Assembly (NCBI RefSeq): GCF_030445035.2 | Contig: NC_080694.1 | Location: 71,501,147 to 71,565,146 of the forward strand | Length of the DNA stretch: 64,000 nucleotides | Direction: 5' to 3' | Source: Dasypus novemcinctus | Lineage: Eukaryota > Chordata > Mammalia > Cingulata > Dasypodidae | Shown here: positions 50,000 to 61,336 of the stretch, in pieces | Layout: each line of letters begins with the position of its first letter | How positions within the stretch are numbered: the first letter of the stretch is position 1 | Translations under genes and position numbers: made by a program | The notes under the pieces: generated by a model | Told to the model about the DNA's origin: nothing | Database searches by the model: none | What the model saw: the letters and a program-made list of their open reading frames with translations, nothing else

Positions 50000-51670
50000 A
50001 GAATTCAACCCTTAAAAAAATAAAAGTGATGTCTAATTCATTCACTGTTTTGTCTAGCCATCTCAATTATTTTCTTCTCCTCTCCTAGATTTCTAAAGCA
50101 TTGAATGATTCCCATTTTGTAGAAACTGCCCAGTGTCCTCACTGTTCTTCATATTTCTTTAAAGTTTTCACTCTTCTTTCAGTGACCTCCCACTCCTATA
50201 AGGTTCTTATATAACCTTGCTTCTTCCCTCCCAAAACACATGTTCTGCATCTTAAAATGTAAAGGACAAAGAGGGAACTATGTCACAAGGTATATTTACT
50301 TTTATCAATGCACCTAAGGGGATAATGCCAGGTACTTTGCAAATAATATGGGAAAGTAGATTCAAAGGATTTTCTGACTTTCTGTAAACAGCCCAAATTT
50401 TGTAAAATATTCTTCTTATTATATTATAATTAACTTATTTGCAATTCCTTAATAGTTTAACATAACTAGAGAAAATAATATTATTTCACCTCTGCAAAGG
50501 AAATGAAAATTAATGCATTCCTTTTGTAGGAAATGTGAATGTTTTGATGGAAAGTAAGGAGAAGGAAGAAAACATTTTTCAGATGACAAGAACAGTGAAT
50601 TTATGTTGACTTCAGAGGGAGCTTATGTGAGGCAGACAACCTTCTGGAGTGAGAGGAGTCCCTGTGAATGTCAGTGTCCTTCTAATGAACCTACAGATGA
50701 AGAAATTGCAGTTCACTTCAGGTACATTATCCATCAATATCTGAAGAGAGATTTTATTTAAGGCAAATTAGAAAGGGATTTGAGGAAACTGATCAAAAAA
50801 AGATAGAATTGTGTGGGGGCCCAATTCACAGCTGGATCAAGGAGAATTCAGTATTGTGTGATCTAATGGAGTAATTCCAGAGTCCATTAGAGGAAGAATC
50901 TTCTTACCCGGGGATCCAGGGAAGCGGAAAAGGAAGCAGAGCCCCAGGGTAACTGGAGAATGCTGACACTATACTTTTAGAATTCACAGAAGTAAATGGG
51001 GATCCTGTTTTGAGAAAATATTAGGCCGAGATTAGAGAAAGATATTAAGCTTTTCAACAGATGTGGCAATGATAAAATTTCAAATATCTTAATAACATGG
51101 CCTCATTTCTACCCTGCTTAGGTCTCAGTGATGCCTACAGGTAAGATCTTGAAGGATTCATTCAGAAAGAGGACACCTCAGATCTTACTTACATTATAGG
51201 ATGAGGTAAAGAGATCATTGTTTTAAAAGGCATTTTAAAATTTCTTTGTAGGCTTTTGGTTGTAACTGCTCCAACACTGTCTATTTTCCTTAAGTGAAAA
51301 TTCCTCAGGTGACTTTTTACTAGACTTTTTGGTACCTGTGTCATAGAATTCTTAAAAATGCCGTCCTGTCAAACTGACATAGGAAGATGAAAGAAAAGTA
51401 TCAGACTGTAAATGCTCAGAGACAGAAGTTTGTAGACTGACCACAAGGATACATGAGAAAAAGGAAAATATAAAGAGAAATCTACTAAAAACAAAGACCA
51501 TCTGGATGTCTTTCCATGGGTAGCATTAATGATTAGCTAATGGTCCATGATCTGTGAAAGCCTTGTGTTTCGGGGCATTTAAAACAACAATATTCTCCCA
51601 AAAATCTGGGCTGGAAGGATTTGCCTCTCCACAGTGATAGATTCCCAGTTGTTATTTTATCTTTATTTCT
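50000..51670. other. No recognisable gene; flank of OR pseudogene
   Basis: Unique-looking DNA. Its 3' end carries a strong splice-acceptor-like sequence, 'ttttatctttatttctag' at 51655-51672, two bases before the ATG of the OR12D2-like pseudogene. This fits the usual OR gene plan of non-coding exons spliced to a single coding exon. Confidence 0.45.
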
Positions 51671-51674
51671 AGGG

Positions 51675-51992
51675 ATGCTAAATCAAACCTCAGTCACTGA
51701 CAGACACCCAAGAGCTGCAGCCTCTTCTCTTTGTGATTTTCCTCACCATCTACATCACCAATATGGCTGGGAATGGGCCATCCTGATGGTCATCATCTCT
51801 GAAATAAGACTCTGCTTTCCTATGTATTTCTTCCTAGGAAACCTCTTGTGCCTAGATATCTGTTACTCCACATTGATGCTGCAGCTGATCAACGTTCCCA
51901 CAGGCCAGTTCCAACAGTGGTTTAACGTCACAGAAGAAGGGATGGATATGGTTGGAACCTCAGAAGTTCAAGTGAGAGATCATCATTGAGTT
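51675..51992 (+). pseudogene. OR12D2-like olfactory receptor pseudogene with inverted internal piece
   Basis: The start reads MLNQTSVT, matching the OR12D2 N-terminus from memory. A deletion removes the next few codons. An out-of-frame ELQPLLFVIFLTIYIT-like TM1 follows, then a one-base slip after the GNG motif, then PMYFFLGNL and LDICYST into TM2. From about 51885 to 51992 the sequence is reversed: its minus strand encodes an extracellular-loop-2 stretch (FFCDVKPLLELACGN). That piece aligns to the same loop of the intact OR12D3-like gene at 4614-4730 and, by its GSN-IH spelling, is closer to OR12D2. TM3-TM4 and everything after loop 2 are absent. It is a dead gene. Confidence 0.82.
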
Positions 51993-52367
51993 AAAACTTG
52001 AAATTGGAACCCTTTTAATGAGGGGAGAACACTTGGCCATATCCATAAAGCCCAAAGACTGGACAAGGACCATAATTCGATTTCTGACTTTGAAATATGA
52101 CTCTTTAGCATTTCACATTCTCTTTTTCAAGTTGTATACTGAGTATTTCAATATTTTTCTTCTACTTTTAAGACCATTTCTAAACAATCACAATGATTTT
52201 CTCTTTTGGCAAATATCTTCACATGCCTTAAATTGTCAATAACCATTTAATTACTTGAACTGAAGATAAAGGATATGAAGGGACGTTGATAAAATGTAGA
52301 CTGCAATGAAAAGTGGTCAGATAATAGAAGATACTCCAGGCAATCAGAATAATCACTGAATCTGACA

Positions 52368-52370
<3 letters not shown>
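51993..52370. other. No recognisable gene
   Basis: Spacer after the OR pseudogene. No further OR sequence was recognised. Confidence 0.4.

Positions 52371-52433
<63 letters not shown>
52371..52433. repeat. Compound (TA)n(CA)n microsatellite
   Basis: About 25 TA units run directly into about 6 CA units. It is long and pure, so it is probably polymorphic. Confidence 0.95.
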
Positions 52434-52889
52434 TGTATATTTTTAAACCACTTTCTTCTGGATTTTGATGAGCTTCCCATTAAGTAAATATTAATTGGGT
52501 GTAGGATAACTCTATACCATTAGGTGCTATGTCCACAATTCCGGGGGAGGGGGGTTTCCTATAAAGGCAGAATTATTGGTCAGGAAATGACCTTGATATC
52601 ACCCTGTTCAACCAAGTACCTCATGCTTCAATTCAAAATGCCTATTTCCTCGAAAGGTCATTCCATTTGCAAAACAAGAACAATGTACCCTATACAAATG
52701 CAACCCATCAAATTTCAGAAACCTCCAACTTAGAGATGTTCACTGCTTTTCTCTTGTTGTCTTAAAGGAAATCGATGGTTTTCATCTGAAGAAATGTAAT
52801 AATGTAGTTTTTTTGTGCTGCAGATGTAAGAATTTTTCTGGAAGACGGTCATTATTTTTGATGTTAGGTGAACTCAGCATTAGCTGACT

Positions 52890-53015
52890 GGTTTACTAGT
52901 GTTCACTGTAAGCTCCATGAATACAAGAAACACATCTCTTCATTTTGATATCCCCAATACCTCTGGCACAGCTGATACATAACAGGTGCTTAATAAGGAA
53001 TTTATAAAGAAACAA
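52890..53015 (+). mobile_element. LINE-2 3' end fragment
   Basis: 'gtaagctccatgaataca', 'cccaatacctctggcaca' and 'acaggtgcttaataagga' are the standard closing series of L2 in the forward sense. Confidence 0.75.
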
Positions 53016-53120
53016 TGAGGAAGAAAAGAATGGATGTTTAGGTTTAAATCTTTGTTCTCCATTTCCCATATTCTCGGGATTCCATCCACCACCTCCTCAT
53101 TTTGTATGTTCAAAAGGGTT

Positions 53121-54258
53121 CTGGAAAATGTAATGGCAATGAATGGATTCCTCCTTGTGAAGTTTTCTGACAACCGTGAGCTGCAGATCTTACATGCCTT
53201 ACTGTTCTTGGTGACGTACCTATTGGCCTTGTCAGGTAAACTCATCATCACCATCACCACACTGGATCAGGCTCTCCAAACCCCAATGTATTGCTTCTTG
53301 TTTTTTTATTTTTTTTATTGATTTTGTAAAAATATTACATTAAAAAAATATGAGGTCCCATTCAACCCCACCACCCCCACCCCACCACTCCCCCCAGCAA
53401 CATTCACTCCCATCATCACGACACATCCATTGCATTTGGTAAGTACATCTCTGGGCATCTCTGCACCTCATGGTCACTGATCCACATCATTGATGTGGAC
53501 CAATGTGTTACTTCTTGAAGCGCCTCTCCCTCCTCAACATCTCCTTCATTTCTGGCATGGTCCCACAGACCATTGATAGTTCTCTGAAGGATGAAGGCTG
53601 TATTTCCCATGGTCAGTGAGTGCTTCAAGTTTTCTTCTTCACCTCCCTGGCCTAGTCTCACCAAGATGTCTCAAGATCGCTACACAGCCATCTGCCTCCC
53701 ACTGCACTATGAGGTCATCATGGATCCTGGTACCTGTTGGGGAGCCATGACAGCTGTATGGTTGAGTGAGTCTGCCTCTGGAATCCTGTACACAGCAGCC
53801 ACATTCTTCCTCACATTCTGCAGGGCAAAAATCATCCACCAGTTCTTCCGTGACGTGCCCCACCTGCTGAAGCTCTCCTGCTCCGATTATATTGGAGTGA
53901 CTGGGGTGATTGCTTTCATTTCTCTGATGGCATTCATTTACTCCATCTCCATCATCATCTCCTACATCTACACTCCACAGCTTTAAAAGTGCTATCTGCT
54001 GAGGGGCGATCCAAGGCCTTCTCCACCTGCCTGCCTCATCTCATTTTTGTCTTATTTTTCCTCTCTACAGGCATCTTTGAGTTTGTAAAGCCAATTTCAG
54101 ATTCTCCAACTGCTTTTGATCTTATTGTTTCTATCTTTTATTCTGTCTTATCTCCAACATTCAACCCTATTATCTACAGTCAGAAGGGAGCTTTGAGAAG
54201 GTTACTGCTGGGTGAGAAATTCCCTGGGAAAAAAGCATCTTCATCCTGTTGTGGATGA
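53121..54258 (+). pseudogene. OR14-family olfactory receptor pseudogene, interrupted by LINE-1
   Basis: The N-terminal part (NGFLLVKFSDNRELQILHA, then LLALSGKLIITITTLDQ) is close to human OR14J1 as remembered. Later recognisable blocks are DRYTAICLPLHYEVIMDP, HQFFRDVPHLLKLSCS, SAEGRSKAFSTCLPHL and SPTFNPIIYS. The initiator position is CTG (53121), not ATG. The reading frame changes at least twice, so the three surviving blocks (to 53300, 53591-53986 and 53989-54258) lie in three different frames. An L1 tail splits TM2 at 53301-53499. It lies 1.1 kb after the OR12D2-like pseudogene on the same strand, consistent with an OR cluster. Confidence 0.88.
53301..53499 (-). mobile_element. 5'-truncated LINE-1 3' end inside the OR14 pseudogene
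   Basis: The reverse complement of an L1 tail of the same subfamily as 26192-26420 ('catcacgacacatccattg'). The flanks ccaatgtattgcttcttg (53283-53300) and ccaatgtgttacttcttg (53500-53517) are an 18-bp target duplication made of OR coding sequence, with two differences. OR sequence continues directly after the second copy. Confidence 0.92.
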
Positions 54259-54259
54259 T

Positions 54260-56575
54260 CGTCCAATATTATATAAAAAGAACTTTTGGAATAATGGAAT
54301 TCTTTCAATACGTGGCATTGAAGGAAAGCAATAGTATTTTTCCTATAGATTAAACGTATAACATAATCATTGTTTTTGGGGAAACTCTTCCTATGATTTC
54401 ATGATTTTAGTCATTGAACCAAGTTTTTTCTTTTTTTAAAAATTGAGACAAAATAAGCAATTATAATTTTTAAAACATAGGTTCAGTAATTCCCTTTCCC
54501 TCCCAATACATATAGATAAAAAGATACATACACCCACTGACAATCGAAAGCACCCATTTTCTTGTACTTGGAGTGGAAAATAATGCAACACTAATCAGAA
54601 TTAAAAGATGATAATTTAACCACAATCCCACAACCAAAGAAACCAACTCTTTTCATTTCAATCACTTTTTTTTAAATACCCATTTTACTTAGTGTTATAC
54701 ATTCCAGTTTTGTATATTGGATCAAATTTATGTACTATTACTATGTATAGGTATATTTAACCATTATAACTATCACATTTTCATAGTATTTTTTTTCATT
54801 ATAGTGCATTTAGCCATTCACCTTTTTATTTAGATAAGTTTTTTCCAATTTTTGTCTCATAAATAATGTTGAAAATTAAGTGTTTTTCTTCTTAATTCCA
54901 ATAAATGGTGCTGCTGAATTAGAGTATAAAAGGTTCCAGTCTTTTGAACCCCATATTTCTTAAAAAAAAAAAAAAAACCAGTAAATCTTTTTATGTGGCC
55001 ATGAAAAATACATGGCCATGTAACATCTCCTCTGTGTCCTTATGATTTTATTAATTTATGCAACACATATTCACAGAGAACCTATTCAATGATTCAAATC
55101 ATAATAGGCACATGAATACAAAGGTACATCCAATACATGCAACATGGTATATTGTAGTAATGTTTATTTTCTGCTATTGCACAAAATGATTACCTTTCAC
55201 ATTTTTTTTTGAAATTGAGATTAAGCAAGTTTGTAATTATTCATGTCTGCTTGATATTAATGTTTAATTTTACATATTTTTGTTTCACTGATTTTATTAA
55301 AAATTTTATAAATATCAGAACATTGTCTTTAGATTGGCAAAAATCATTTTTTTCAATCCCTCTTTAATTCTGTTTCTCAAGCTAGATTCTTCTATGGAAA
55401 CCTTATATCTAAAATGTTAAATACATATTTTTTAAGGTTGTGGCAACAGTGCTTAACCAGTTCAGGCTATCAAGACTTAACAGAAATCTACAATTGTAAA
55501 AGTATTAAATCCACTTGCACTGACTTATAAATCATATTATTTTCTTTTTTATTTTGTACATTAATTCAACATTTCAACACAATTTCTGAAATATTTCTTT
55601 TATTATTTTATTTAGTCTTCTTTATCACAAAAAGAACATACCTGTTTTTCTCTTCCTATCATTTTAATTCTTTTCATTAATTTGTATTTAAATATTTATA
55701 CTTGTAAAAGAGTATTTAATTATAGTTTATTGCAATAATTTGGGTAGTATAACTTTTCATATGTCTGTAAAATATTTTATTGCCTTATATTCTTAATTTA
55801 AAAGTTAAGTTTAATGTATTTATGCATTCAAATACATATCATTTGATTTCATCATCATTCATCCACTTACAATTTATAAACTAGCTTGAGAAATGCTGTG
55901 CTCTTTGAAATTTTTAGTTTATTTTCATCCATAATAACTAAAATATTTTTGCTTACACCAAATAAAATTTTGTTAATTCTCTTTGTAGAAGTAACTCACA
56001 TTTCTCCATAGACTTACTCTATGATTTTACATTTCTGTTGCTAATAAGAATAGATTACAGAGGTTCTATGCATTCTTCTGATATCCCCTCAGATAGGATA
56101 AATTGGGGGTATATTTGAGAATAGAACTTGTCACTTCCAATCTAGGAAAAACCACATCAAAATTAACCAGGCTGCACTGTATGGTCAAGCCCAGGTTTAC
56201 TTGCCTGAGCTGACTCAACCCTCTATGGGCTTTGCTGCTGAGTTGATAGTTATGGCCCCATGGTGCCTGCTATGGAAGGGAAAACTGGAGATGGACAACT
56301 TCAGCCTCACAGTAGTGTTTGGAGACACAGGTTTATGCCTCCAGCAGACGCCAAGGAGAGACTTAGTCAGCAAGTGAACACCACCAGAGTCTGGTCAACC
56401 AAGAGTGGTAAAGTCTTGAATTATTTGAGTGGAAGATATCATCTGCCAATGCCAGAAGAGTAAGCAGCAACCAGGCATCCAAAGGATAAATATTTGCATT
56501 ATCATAAAGAGAAATTGTGATGGAAACATGAGTTTCCCTGTGGTTCCGTAAACCTGCAAGGTATATTACATTAGA
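54260..56575. other. No recognisable gene; very AT-rich
   Basis: Long AT-rich stretch. Parts of 54420-54960 have the look of an old antisense LINE but could not be assigned. No ORF or RNA gene was supported. The plus-strand frame at 56260-56463 has no recognisable domain. Confidence 0.4.
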
Positions 56576-56759
56576 TTTTTAAGTCTGAAAGTCTTTTTCA
56601 AGGTGATGATTTCTTCTCCCTGGGCCCCCATGGAGACCCACCCATTCCACTGGCTTCCCCAAAAGCCATTTTCTTAGTTCCACCCTCATCAAGCATCTGG
56701 CTGGTGACCAAGGTCCAGATCTCACTCTCAAAGTACTTTGGGATGATGGTCATATCTTC

Positions 56760-57080
56760 TCTGACCTCTGTGGTAAAGGCGTAACCTTTCTAGTACAGTG
56801 AAGTGAAAATCACATCCTCCCCAACTTTTGGCATATAGGCCTAACCCTCTCAGAACAACAGGTTAGCAAACTGACCTTCCTTAATCCATAGGGAACAGGT
56901 CCACCACTTTCAGGCCTATGGGTGGTGACCTTAACCTCCCTAATCCTTGGGGAATGGGCTCCAACCTATCTGTACCTTGGGGTGGGAAAACTCTCCCTGA
57001 AGAGCAGTGGGAACATCCACCCTCTTCAACTGCTGGGGCAAACTCGCCTCTCCATAAACAACAGTGAGGTTCCTCCCTTG
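56760..57080. repeat. Degenerate tandem repeat, unit about 55-62 bp
   Basis: A loose motif of the form 'aacct..cta..ccttggggaa' recurs about five times: near 56775, 56830, 56880, 56930 and 56965, with spacing of about 40-62 bp. Examples are 'ccttccttaatccatag' and 'aacctccctaatccttgg'. The surrounding 56580-57130 block is less AT-rich than its neighbours. It may be a decayed minisatellite or part of an unrecognised LTR. Confidence 0.45.
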
Positions 57081-57139
57081 ACCCAAGGGGAGCGCTTAAT
57101 TCCAGATCTCATCTTCCAAGCTATTTCCCCTTCTACCCT

Positions 57140-58180
57140 TCCTTTATTTGCTTTATTTATATTTTTAATGTTACATTTAAAAAAATGAGGTCCCCATATA
57201 CCCCCAAACCCCCTCACCCCACTCCTCCCCCCATAACAACAACCTTCTCCATCATCATGAGACATTCATTGCACTTGGTGAATACATCTCTGAGCACCGT
57301 TGCATCTCATGGTCAATGGTCCACATCATAGCCCACACTCTCCCACAGTCCACCCAGTGGAGCATGGGAGGACATACAGTGTCCAGTAACTGTCCCTGCA
57401 GCACCACTCAGGACAACTACAACACCCAAAAATGCCCCCACATCACATCTCTTCCTCCCACTCCCTACCCCTAGCAGCCACCATGGTCACTTCCTCCACA
57501 CCAATGCCACATTTTCTTCGATTACTAATCACAACAGTTCATGAATACTATATTAGTAAGTCCACTCTAATCCATACTCTATTCCTCCATCCTATGGACC
57601 TTAGAAGGGTTGTGTCCACTCCATATCTATATCAAGAGGGGCCTTAGATTCCACATGGATGCCAGATGCAATTCTCCTGCTTTCAGTTGTAGGCACTCTT
57701 GGATCCCTGGTGTGGTGGTTGACCTTCTTCACCTACATGTTAGCTGAGTGGGGTAAGTCCAATAAAGCAGAGTGTAGGAGTTGCAAGTCTGCTGAGGCTC
57801 AGGGCCTGGCTATCACATGGTCAGTCCAGAGACTCAGGTCCCCTGGGTATACACTAAACCCCAGCACCAACTACAGATCCATTAAAAGTAACAGGAGAGG
57901 TTTGTGGACAAAGATCACATCTGAGTCCAGCTCCATCACACAGAAACACAAATTCCAAAGTAGGGCCAACTGACATGGCACTGAACTCCATCTGCTGTGA
58001 CCATAGAACCTGTGGGTCTCTGTAACCCTCAGAAGAACTAATACCTGGGGTTTTATCTACTTTATCTGTCTCTGGGACTCTGCTGAGTTGTGCACAATGG
58101 CAACCCCTCTGATAAACTCCCAGCTCTTTTTGGAGACCCATAGCCATATAAACTCATTTGTCTTTCCATTTCTCCTTTTA
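57140..58180 (-). mobile_element. Xenarthran LINE-1 long 3' region
   Basis: The reverse complement of the long L1 3' region, with the tail at 57140-57190 ('tgaggtccccatatac'), 'cttagattccacatggat' near 57643 and the upstream part near 58140. It belongs to the 'catcatgagacattcattg' subfamily, like 27187-27540. Confidence 0.75.
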
Positions 58181-58289
58181 TTCAGTCTTTTAGTTCAAGC
58201 TGACAGTGGTTTTGCTCATATAGCACTCTCAAAAATTTGTTGGTTTAACATGCAAGAAGCAGGCATCCAAGCCTTCAGACATTAAAACT

Positions 58290-59575
58290 TTCCCAAGTTT
58301 TTCAATCCTGTATTTTCAATCCTGGTTTATCAGTTCCATGTTTAGTTAGGTCCTCAAATGGTTTACTATCATCTGGGGGCCTGATTTCCAGAGACTTAGA
58401 ATTTCCATAATCAGTTTCTGGTTTAGTGGTGCTGAACAATTCAATTTTCAACTTATTTTTCTCATCCAGCATTTTACCATAAGCTGCAAGGAGAAGACAA
58501 ATAACATTCTCTGAGTTTACTTTGGAAAGTTCTTCAGCTAAATGCCTAGGCTTGCCATTTTCATATTCTGCCCTTCATAAAACATCAGGAGATAATCTTG
58601 CTAAGTTCTCTGCAACTTTACATCATGAATTGCCTTTCCTCCAATTTCCAGGAATAGTCTCATCATTTACTTCTAAGTCCTCATAAAAAGTCTCTTTAGT
58701 ATCCACATTTTTACCAACATTCTCACCAAAACACTCTAGGCCTCTTCCATCAATCACCTCACAATTATTTCCTTCTAAGTCCTTACCAAAAATAACTTTA
58801 GACTCCATATTACTTTTACCAATAGTCTCTTCAAAGCAATCTAGTCCCTTTCCATCAAACATCTCACAACTCTTCCAAAAAATTCTCTTACCCAGTTATA
58901 AAATCATTCCAGAATTTTGGCAATTGGAAAAACATGACTTCACAATTTGGTATTAATTCTGTGTTGGTCAGCAAAAGTGGTGCTGGAAATCAGTTGGTGT
59001 TTATCAGGGTATTTGTTTGGGGTAGAATCTCAAGTCACAAGGCCATAAAGAGTAAATTACTTCTCTCACTAAAGTCTGTATCTATGTGTTGGAGCAAGAT
59101 GGCTGCCAGTCTCTGAAGGGTTCAGCTTCTTCTTCAGGCCCTGTGAACCCACCTTCTTCTGGTCTCAGCTGTAGACTGGTGTAAGGCTTGTTTGTCTCTC
59201 TACCAGGGCTCTTCCTGGGCTCAGCTGCTCTGTTCCCTCCACAAGGTCAGCTGTACACTATCTGGCTCTCTCTTCCTAGGGCCTGTACCATGTTTATAGA
59301 CTGTCTCTATTCCTCTGCATTCTTCTCCTGTGTATTTACTTTCCAGGGCTCCAGCATCAAAACTCCAACTAATTCCTTGGTTTTGTTGTTTTCTCTGTAA
59401 GTCCCTGCCTACCTAGGGGGTGAGTACTGAACATCCTACAGATGTGACCTAATCAAATCTTAATCATTATTTGATCAAGTAAATGTGAAACCCCAAATTT
59501 AATACAATCTAATACACCAAGAGGAACAGAACAGCTTATAAACATAATCCAACATCTAATTTTGGAATTCATAAA
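58290..59575 (-). mobile_element. ERVL/MaLR-type endogenous retrovirus: 5' LTR and leader/internal part (fossil)
   Basis: On the minus strand, an LTR of about 610 bp (about 58965-59575) ends in an AATAAA-type signal and TATAAA-like sequence. A short primer-binding-site-like stretch near 58945 follows, then about 650 bp of internal sequence ending near 58290. Placement as ERVL or MaLR-like comes from the LTR end and primer-site form, recalled from other xenarthran copies. The element is broken and only its 5' part is present. It lies between an L1 3' region and an L1 ORF2 end. Its age is moderate, older than the young DAS SINEs. Confidence 0.6.
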
Positions 59576-59579
59576 TAAT

Positions 59580-60790
59580 ACCAAACTGCTACACTAGCTA
59601 TTAGAGAAAGAAATGCAATCAAAATGACAATGAGATACCATCTCAATTGCATAGAATGACCATTATTTAAAAAACAGTAAACAACAAATGCTGGATGGAG
59701 AAACAGGAGCACTCCTTCACTGTTGATGGGATTGTAAATTGGTACAGCCTATGTGGAAGACAGTTTGTTGATTCTTCAGGAAGCTAAATATAAAACTGCC
59801 ATATGATCCAGCCATTCCTCTACTAGGAATATATCTAGAAAAACTGAAAACTGTGACATGAACAGACATCTGCTCAACGATCTTCATTGCAGCATTACTT
59901 ACAATTGCCAAAAGAAGGAAACAGCCCAAATGCCCATCAGTCAATGAATGAATAAACAAAATGTGGCATATATATGTAATGCAATACAATGCTGCAGAAC
60001 GAAGAAATGAAATTGGGACACATTCGATAACACGGATGAATCCTGAAGACATTATCCTAAGTGAAATAAGCTAGACACAAAATGACAAATATTGCATAGT
60101 CTCACTAATATGAACTAAGTATGGAAAGTAATGCATGGAGTTAAAACCTAGTATATAGGATATTAGGAAATGAGAGGAGGACTGAGAAGGGGAACAGATG
60201 CTAAGATGTGTGGAAGTTTTAATTAACTTGATTGTAAAAGTGTGGAAATGGATAGAGTTGATGGTAACACATTACAATGAGTAGAACTAATGCAGTTGGT
60301 TTATAAAAGGGATTGTAGCTGGAAAGTGTAGTCCAGGGATATAAATGTTAATTGAAAGAGAGCAAGGGAATAATTTGGGACTGAATAATGCAGTAAACCC
60401 AGATGTGGTTGAGGATTGTTCTTGGTGGTATAAATACAAGACTGTCTTTCTATGAACTTGAACAGATGTACATCACTATTGCATGGTGGTGAGAAAGTGG
60501 AGAAGCATGGGAAAAATACAATTAATGTAATCTATGGACTACAGGTAACATCAGTACTGTAATATTCTTCATCAATGCCAAAGATAGGAGGATATGGAAA
60601 AATCATGCCAAATATATGTTATGGACCATAGTTAGTGGTAATATTCTGATGATATTATCTTATAATCTATTACAAATGTTCCACAATGGTGTGGTGTGTT
60701 GGTGAAGGAGTGTTGTATGGGAATTATGCACATGTGCATGATTGTTTTCTAGGCTCACAATTTCTGTAATAAAAATGTGTTTCCAAAAAA
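59580..60790 (+). mobile_element. LINE-1 ORF2 C-terminus and 3' region
   Basis: 'tagagaaagaaatgcaat', 'ccatatgatccagccatt', 'aaacagcccaaatgccca' and 'gaagacattatcctaagt' follow the end of L1 ORF2 into its 3' region, ending near 60790 with 'taataaaaatgtgtttcc'. Frames are broken. Confidence 0.8.
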
Positions 60791-60989
60791 TGTCAAATTT
60801 CTTGCAAAATATTCTAAGAATATATCTTATAGTACACTAGTTAATAATAGTATGAATAAAAAGGGCTAAAATACCAGATAAGAGTGAATAATAGGATAAT
60901 AAAAGAATAAAATGTGAAACTATGCCAATATTTTTGAAAAATTAGTTGATATGACTTATTAAGTAAGAAGAAAAACAGAACCTGCTGCT

Positions 60990-61335
60990 AACATATGCAA
61001 TCCAAGAATGCTTCCACCTTTCAGCTTTGCACCTTTTGTTTACTCTACTAGGAAAGGTCTTCCCCAATTGTCCCCTTGGTTTATTCCTTTTCTTAAGCTT
61101 TCTTTTTACATATGGTATTAATAGTAAAGGCTGTTCTGTACCAGACAATTGCTTCCCGCCCTGTCTCTCTCATTTGCTCTTTCTTCATCTCTAAAGTCTG
61201 TGATCATTTAAAATCTCACATGTTTGCATGTTTATTGTTAATGATTTCTTTCCCACTAAGTTCTCTGAGGATGGAAATTTGTAGAGTTTATCACTTCTGG
61301 ATTTCCCATTGAGGTTCAAATAAATTAAATTGAAT
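60990..61335 (+). mobile_element. Possible LINE-2 fragment
   Basis: 'aggaaaggtcttccccaa', 'agttctctgaggatggaa' and a final 'aaataaattaaattgaatg' resemble the last part of L2 in forward sense. The match is weak but the order is right. The EZH2 retrocopy begins at its edge. Confidence 0.45.
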
Positions 61336-61336
61336 G

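Noticed and set aside
52228-52480. Minus-strand frames rich in Tyr-Ile repeats
   Set aside because: They are translations of the TA microsatellite.
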